Shown here in pieces: positions 60,358 to 64,000 of a stretch of 64,000 bases of DNA. The stretch comes from Pseudochryseolinea flava (lineage in GTDB: Bacteria > Bacteroidota > Bacteroidia > Cytophagales > Cyclobacteriaceae), in contig NZ_QMFY01000017.1 in assembly GCF_003286915.1 (NCBI RefSeq), positions 51,089 to 115,088 of the forward strand, written 5' to 3'. Each line of letters begins with the position of its first letter. Position 1 is the first letter of the stretch. The position numbers and the translations under genes are program-made. A model generated the notes under the pieces. That model was not told where the DNA came from. It was given only the letters and a program-made list of their open reading frames with translations, and searched no databases.

Positions 60358-61812
60358 ATGTCCAAGCAATTTCTAAAACTGATGTTGCCGAACCCTAGGT
60401 GGATCCGCACATGCATGACCCTTGTCTTATCACTGACGTTACTCTTTCGATGTAGTGAAGAAGTTGATAACCCTGCACGAGACCAGGAGGTGGATGATGT
60501 GTCAACGCTGAGTGAAGATGATAAATCGGTGAATGATCCACCAGTATCGCAAGCAGCGGCTTCTGTATATATACCCGTAGAGCTGCGATCAAATGATTTT
60601 AATAACGCCAACAGTACATGGAGTTGGTCACGCAGCCGTCAATCAGAGCACTTCGTTGTTTTTTGGGGAAAGGGCTATGGTACCAATGACCCGAATTCAT
60701 CGGCAGTACCTTCTGCGTATCGCGTAAACATCAATGACCTGCTAACGAAAGCCGAAAGCTTTTTTCAATTAAATATCACGCAGTTAGGATTCGCGAATCT
60801 TGCGTCATCAAAATTGAATACGTACAAGATGATGATCTTCTTGTACTATCAAACAGAGTGGATGGCTACGGGTGCAGGCTACGACGACACCATCGGGGCG
60901 CTTTGGATCAGTCCCAATACATGTCAGCCGGTAGGCCATACGTTGGGGCATGAGATCGGTCACAGTTTTCAATACCAGGTTTTCGCAGATCAAGGTGTCG
61001 GTGGATTTCGTTACGGCTTTGGTGGCCTTGGTGGCAATGGCTTTTGGGAGCAGACTGCGCAATTTCAGGCGTTCCAAAGTTATCCATCCGCTGTGTTCAC
61101 GGCGTATGACTTTACGGTGTATAAACAAAACTATAACCGACATCTTCATCACGAGTGGTATCGGTACGCAAGTTATTTTATACACTACTATTGGGAATAC
61201 AAGCGTGGGCGCAATTTCATCGGACGGTTGTGGCGCGAGTCGCGTCAGCCTGAAGATCCGCTCCAGGCTTATATGCGACTCACGGGGATCAATGTAAGTC
61301 AGCTGAACGCCGAAATCTATGATCAAGCAGCGCGATTTGTTACGTGGGATATTCCTGCATTGAGGTCACTTGGTGCAAACTATCATGGTGCACAAACATT
61401 TAATTATACAAGACTCTCCGACGGTAGTGTTCAAGTTGCTTACAATCGTTGTCCAGGTACTACAGGGTATAATGTTATTCGCTTAACTGTTCCTGCATCG
61501 GGCACTAACGTGACGGCCACATTTACCGGTATGGTGAATGCTGCTGGATATAATCGTGTAACCAATGCATCGCGTGCAGGTTGGCGTTACGGATATGTCG
61601 CGCTGTTGAATAATGGTCAGCGTGTATACAGTCCGATGTTTTCGGCGAATACAGGCACAGCGAATTTCACAGTGCCATCGGGCACCACGAAATTATGGTT
61701 CGTCGTTACCGGTGCGCCAAACACATACGCGCCTCATCCTTGGGACGAAAATGAATCAAACGATGATCAGTGGCCTTACAAGGTAAGGTTTACGAATACA
61801 GGAGTCATGTGA
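60358..61812 (+). CDS. Lipoprotein zinc metallopeptidase (DUF6055-like)
   Basis: A 484-residue exported protein with a signal peptide ending LLFRC (lipobox). The N-terminal acidic linker precedes a catalytic domain (about 80-370). The HExxH motif is HEIGHSFQYQ with His198. Around it are SRQSEHFVVFWGKGYG, FLYYQTEWMATGAGYDD and GNGFWEQTAQFQ, a gluzincin-like context with a possible downstream Glu ligand in FWEQ. The C-terminal part is beta-rich (GTTGYNVIRLTV ... KLWFVVTGAPN). It resembles the DUF6055 group of Bacteroidota peptidases; substrate unknown. Confidence 0.82.
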   Translation: MSKQFLKLMLPNPRWIRTCMTLVLSLTLLFRCSEEVDNPARDQEVDDVSTLSEDDKSVNDPPVSQAAASVYIPVELRSNDFNNANSTWSWSRSRQSEHFVVFWGKGYGTNDPNSSAVPSAYRVNINDLLTKAESFFQLNITQLGFANLASSKLNTYKMMIFLYYQTEWMATGAGYDDTIGALWISPNTCQPVGHTLGHEIGHSFQYQVFADQGVGGFRYGFGGLGGNGFWEQTAQFQAFQSYPSAVFTAYDFTVYKQNYNRHLHHEWYRYASYFIHYYWEYKRGRNFIGRLWRESRQPEDPLQAYMRLTGINVSQLNAEIYDQAARFVTWDIPALRSLGANYHGAQTFNYTRLSDGSVQVAYNRCPGTTGYNVIRLTVPASGTNVTATFTGMVNAAGYNRVTNASRAGWRYGYVALLNNGQRVYSPMFSANTGTANFTVPSGTTKLWFVVTGAPNTYAPHPWDENESNDDQWPYKVRFTNTGVM

Positions 61813-61820
61813 TTTCAACT

Positions 61821-61851
61821 TGAGGCGGAAGTAGTTTCCGCCTCATCTTTT
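61821..61851 (+). terminator. Rho-independent terminator
   Basis: A 10-bp stem TGAGGCGGAA / TTCCGCCTCA with a 5-nt loop is followed by TCTTTTT. It separates the metallopeptidase gene from the Rhs fragment. Confidence 0.85.
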
Positions 61852-61863
61852 TGCTGTAATACA

Positions 61864-62778
61864 GTGTCGCTAAGTTTCGCGAAGGAGAATGCGCTACGCG
61901 AAGGTTGGCTACAGATGAGGTTATCAGAAATAGACTTCGTGCTACAGCCGAGTGGAAAGTATCGCTATGGCTACCAAGGGCAATATGCAGAGCGAGATGA
62001 AGAGACAGGATGGAATCACTTTGAGCTGAGGGAGTATGATCCGGTGGTGGGGAGGTGGACGTCGGTGGATCCTGCAGGGCAGTTCTACTCACCGTATGTT
62101 GGAATGGGGAATGATCCAGTTAGTGGATTTGATCCGAATGGCGCCTGGGTTCCAGGTGCAGGACTTTGGAATAATCTTTTTAAGTCGGACCAGAGAATTT
62201 GGTCAGAGCGACGTGCAGATGAATGGGGAGGCAGCATCCTGTCTCAGGCTGGTGGCGGCGTAAGCTACTCAGCCGGGAAAAATAGCGATGGAACTTGGGG
62301 AGTTTGGGGCTCGCAAAATAATCCCGCAGATCGCTCTGTTACCGTTTCCTTCACTCCCGTTGACGCTTATGGCAATTTAGGTGAACGTTGGGAGTCAATT
62401 GCTAGATGGTCGCCAGCGCCAGGAAATATTGATTTTGATGCAGGGACTCAATTGGCATTGGGTTTTGCCGCCCGTGGTGCAATTACTATTCCCAGCACCT
62501 CGGCAAGAGTAGCAACTAGTTTGTATTGGAACACTGGCGCGATGTATAATGCTGGGAATATAGTAGTGACGCAAGCAGCAAGAAATTTGTCTTTCAATTT
62601 AGCGACAAGATTAAGAGGTACACTTTTAGGTCCAGCGTTCGGCAGCGCAGCCTGGAAGGTAGGAAGCAAGACTTATATTGAAATGATACACTTCAGTAGA
62701 AAAGGCAATGTCGATCTTTATAAGACAGGTAAAAAATTATATGACGCTTACGATAATGTTGGAGATCTGATCGAGTAA
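61864..62778 (+). CDS. Orphan Rhs tip: Rhs core end plus variable C-terminal domain
   Basis: A 304-residue open frame beginning at a GTG just after a terminator. Residues 30-90 are the C-terminal part of an Rhs core: KYRYGYQGQYAERDEETGWN, FELREYDPVVGRWTSVDPAG and SPYVGMGNDPVSGFDPNG. The long YD-repeat shell normally before it is missing, and there is no signal peptide. Residues 95-304 form an unrecognised domain (DEWGGSILSQAGGGVSYS ... MIHFSRKGNVDLYKTGKK), probably the toxin tip. The next gene starts 14 bp later and may encode immunity. It shares frame with the upstream gene by chance only. Confidence 0.75.
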   Translation: MSLSFAKENALREGWLQMRLSEIDFVLQPSGKYRYGYQGQYAERDEETGWNHFELREYDPVVGRWTSVDPAGQFYSPYVGMGNDPVSGFDPNGAWVPGAGLWNNLFKSDQRIWSERRADEWGGSILSQAGGGVSYSAGKNSDGTWGVWGSQNNPADRSVTVSFTPVDAYGNLGERWESIARWSPAPGNIDFDAGTQLALGFAARGAITIPSTSARVATSLYWNTGAMYNAGNIVVTQAARNLSFNLATRLRGTLLGPAFGSAAWKVGSKTYIEMIHFSRKGNVDLYKTGKKLYDAYDNVGDLIE

Positions 62779-62792
62779 CTTAGAATTTTAAT

Positions 62793-63443
62793 ATGGAAGC
62801 AGAAAAATTTATAAATTGGATATTGGAAATGGAGGCATTTTTGGGCGTATCTGGAAAGTCAGTTCGCCGGCCTAGCGACGACAATGAAGATGATTTCGTT
62901 GATCACGTGGTCGAATTATTCAAAGAAAATCGTCGTTTTTTTAATCAATTTTTATTTAAAATTTTTGATTTAAAGCTTAGAGCTTCTTTGAAGACACTTT
63001 ATTCAATGAGTGATTTTGAAGATAAACTATTCAATGAAATATTTCCAAGCAGGACGGGGCGGTTAAGGGTGAAAGCGTTGGAGTCAGACACTGGCCTTGT
63101 TTTTCCCAAACTTATGTTGTCAACTCGCAATTTGGTTATTCAATTGTGTGTGTTTATTGTCCCCGTGTTTTCCTTTGTCATATTGATGCTTTTTAATATT
63201 GAGATCTTTGTTGCTATTTACAGTGCTGTTAAACTTTCAATCTTTTTACCTTTGGTAGGTATACCTTATTTAATCTTATACATATTTTTCCCTGCATTCT
63301 ATCATCCAAATGAAATGAAAGGAGTTCGTACGTATAGGGATTTAGTGGAGGATTTAATTGTTTTTAATCGATATGCGTATATAGAAGATGACTACCGACT
63401 CACGCGACTTGAACTGCGAAAACTTTTATTACGAGATAATTAA
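62793..63443 (+). CDS. Candidate immunity protein with two transmembrane helices
   Basis: A 216-residue protein, AT-rich. Residues 1-110 are soluble (NEDDFVDHVVELFKENRRFFNQF). Two hydrophobic segments follow at about 110-135 (LVIQLCVFIVPVFSFVILML) and 142-168 (VAIYSAVKLSIFLPLVGIPY). Both the position 14 bp after an Rhs tip and the base composition point to a cognate immunity gene, but this is inference from context; no family is recognised. Confidence 0.6.
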   Translation: MEAEKFINWILEMEAFLGVSGKSVRRPSDDNEDDFVDHVVELFKENRRFFNQFLFKIFDLKLRASLKTLYSMSDFEDKLFNEIFPSRTGRLRVKALESDTGLVFPKLMLSTRNLVIQLCVFIVPVFSFVILMLFNIEIFVAIYSAVKLSIFLPLVGIPYLILYIFFPAFYHPNEMKGVRTYRDLVEDLIVFNRYAYIEDDYRLTRLELRKLLLRDN

Positions 63444-63479
63444 CTTCAAGTCCCACCTCGAGCAAGTCTTCCTCTCAAA

Positions 63480-63572
63480 GCCTGGTTCAAGTCTGAGCGA
63501 TGGCCACGCGCGGCTGCGGGACTTGGACCTAACATAATTTCAGTCTTCAGACTGCTCGAGTGATAGCGTGGC
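63480..63572. repeat. 93-bp direct repeat, copy 1
   Basis: It starts GCCTGGTTCAAGTCTGAGCG and ends GATAGCGTGGC, and contains the hairpins CAAGTC...GACTTG and CAGTCT-TC-AGACTG. It is nearly identical (4 mismatches) to 63758-63850. Short CCACCTCG[TA]GCAAGTCTT units lie nearby at about 63454, 63678 and 63709. No gene is seen in 63444-63932. Confidence 0.75.
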
Positions 63573-63757
63573 AGGGATAGCAGCGCCGGTGCCATCGGGC
63601 ATGTTGCGCATCATCAAGTTGCGTTGTATATTTTGTTACCGTTAGCAGTTAAGATGTATAAGTAGAAAATTCAAGATCCACCTCGTGCAAGTCTTGCTCT
63701 CAACGCCCCACCTCGTGCAAGTCTTCATCCCCACCCAGCCAAGTGTTCCCTATCATT

Positions 63758-63850
63758 GCCTGGTTCAAGTCTGAGCGATGGCCACGCGCGGCTGCGGGAC
63801 TTGAGCCTAACATAATTTCAGTCTTCAGACTGCTCGCGTGATAGTGTGGC
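63758..63850. repeat. 93-bp direct repeat, copy 2
   Basis: Same 93-bp unit as 63480-63572 with differences at GGA/GAG, CTCGAG/CTCGCG and TAGCG/TAGTG. It lies just before the IS3-like end. Confidence 0.75.
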
Positions 63851-63873
63851 TAGGCTACATGAACGGCTGCATC

Positions 63874-64000
63874 CGTAAGCTTCCCTAAAAAGCGAAGAAT
63901 TCAAAAGTAGGAATTTTTAACTTTAGGGAACAATGAAGAAAAGTCGATTCACCGAGACACAAATCGTGTCAATTCTCAAACAGTATGATGGTGGTACCGC
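63874..64000 (+). mobile_element. Left end of an IS3-family insertion sequence
   Basis: The sequence from about 63874 (GTAAGCTTCCCTAAAAAGCG) resembles an IS3-type left inverted repeat, and a transposase gene begins at 63933. The element runs out of the window, so the boundary is approximate and no target duplication can be checked. Confidence 0.65.
63933..64000 (+). CDS. IS3-family transposase OrfA (partial, runs off window)
   Basis: The only 22 visible codons start MKKSRFTETQIVSILKQY, the N-terminus typical of IS3-family OrfA, where the first helix of the helix-turn-helix follows. The frame runs to the window end. The gene lies right after a 9-bp inverted repeat that could hide its ribosome-binding site. 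Confidence 0.85.
   Translation, partial: MKKSRFTETQIVSILKQYDGGT

Noticed and set aside
63444..63872. Repeats as a CRISPR array
   Set aside because: The units are 93 bp with irregular spacing and only two copies; no regular spacer of about 30-40 bp is present.

Overview
The window reads as chromosome of a free-living Bacteroidota bacterium, most likely a member of the Cytophagales (Chryseolinea-like). The evidence is the mix of families: lipoproteins with short lipoboxes, proteins with type IX secretion (Por) C-terminal sorting domains, a LytTR regulator paired with a propeller-sensor histidine kinase, DUF4836 and SBBP-repeat lipoproteins, MacB/FtsX-type permeases of the Bacteroidota kind, and a few TAnnTTTG promoter boxes. 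The genus is an inference; no rRNA or marker gene is present. I see no tRNA, rRNA or CRISPR array.

Layout. 1-5393: RND efflux operon (5'-truncated tolC-like gene, acrA-like, acrB-like). 5606-7117: malate:quinone oxidoreductase on the minus strand. 7460-11287: a lipoprotein with a TIM-barrel look, a large exported protein and a Nudix hydrolase, tightly packed. 11284-12178: an archaemetzincin-like lipoprotein broken by a one-base frameshift. 12306-14228: Crp/Fnr regulator, NTF2-like exported protein and a PEP mutase/isocitrate lyase family enzyme, with an FNR-like box between the first two. 14328-19738: HelD-like ATPase, stress FMN-binding protein, DUF1206 and DUF4836 proteins. 19824-24176: ABC ATPase lacking the switch histidine, with two FtsX-type permeases. 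24430-29076: lipoprotein alpha/beta hydrolase, small unknown genes and an SRAP (HMCES/YedK) protein. 29147-35395 (minus): TonB-dependent receptor, LytTR response regulator and hybrid-propeller kinase. 35611-38463: tandem SBBP lipoproteins. 38604-42105: thioredoxin-like ferredoxin, pirin, AraC regulator with an SDR, and a small acidic protein.

42304-47374 (minus) is the part most worth following: an exported TPR-CHAT caspase-like protease, a predicted outer-membrane barrel protein and a two-domain lipoprotein in a tightly coupled operon, followed by a second lipoprotein. Both lipoprotein genes end in related copies of the same intergenic repeat. 47724-53606: a frameshifted luciferase-like oxidoreductase, a T9SS-sorted ThuA/CBM6/Ig/trefoil protein, a coiled-coil membrane protein, and an NAD-dependent epimerase coupled to a Crp/Fnr regulator. 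53734-56087 (minus): ABC-F ATPase and a small protein resembling the tail of SecA. 56286-61812: two exported zinc metallopeptidases and a small exported protein. 61864-64000: a horizontally acquired-looking end with an orphan Rhs tip, a candidate membrane immunity protein, duplicated 93-bp repeats and the start of an IS3-type element.

Intergenic space carries several families of short palindromic or degenerate repeats (17881, 42121, 42930, 47548-47703, 53651, 55432, 56115, 60096). All family assignments were made by reading the sequence; no database search was run.
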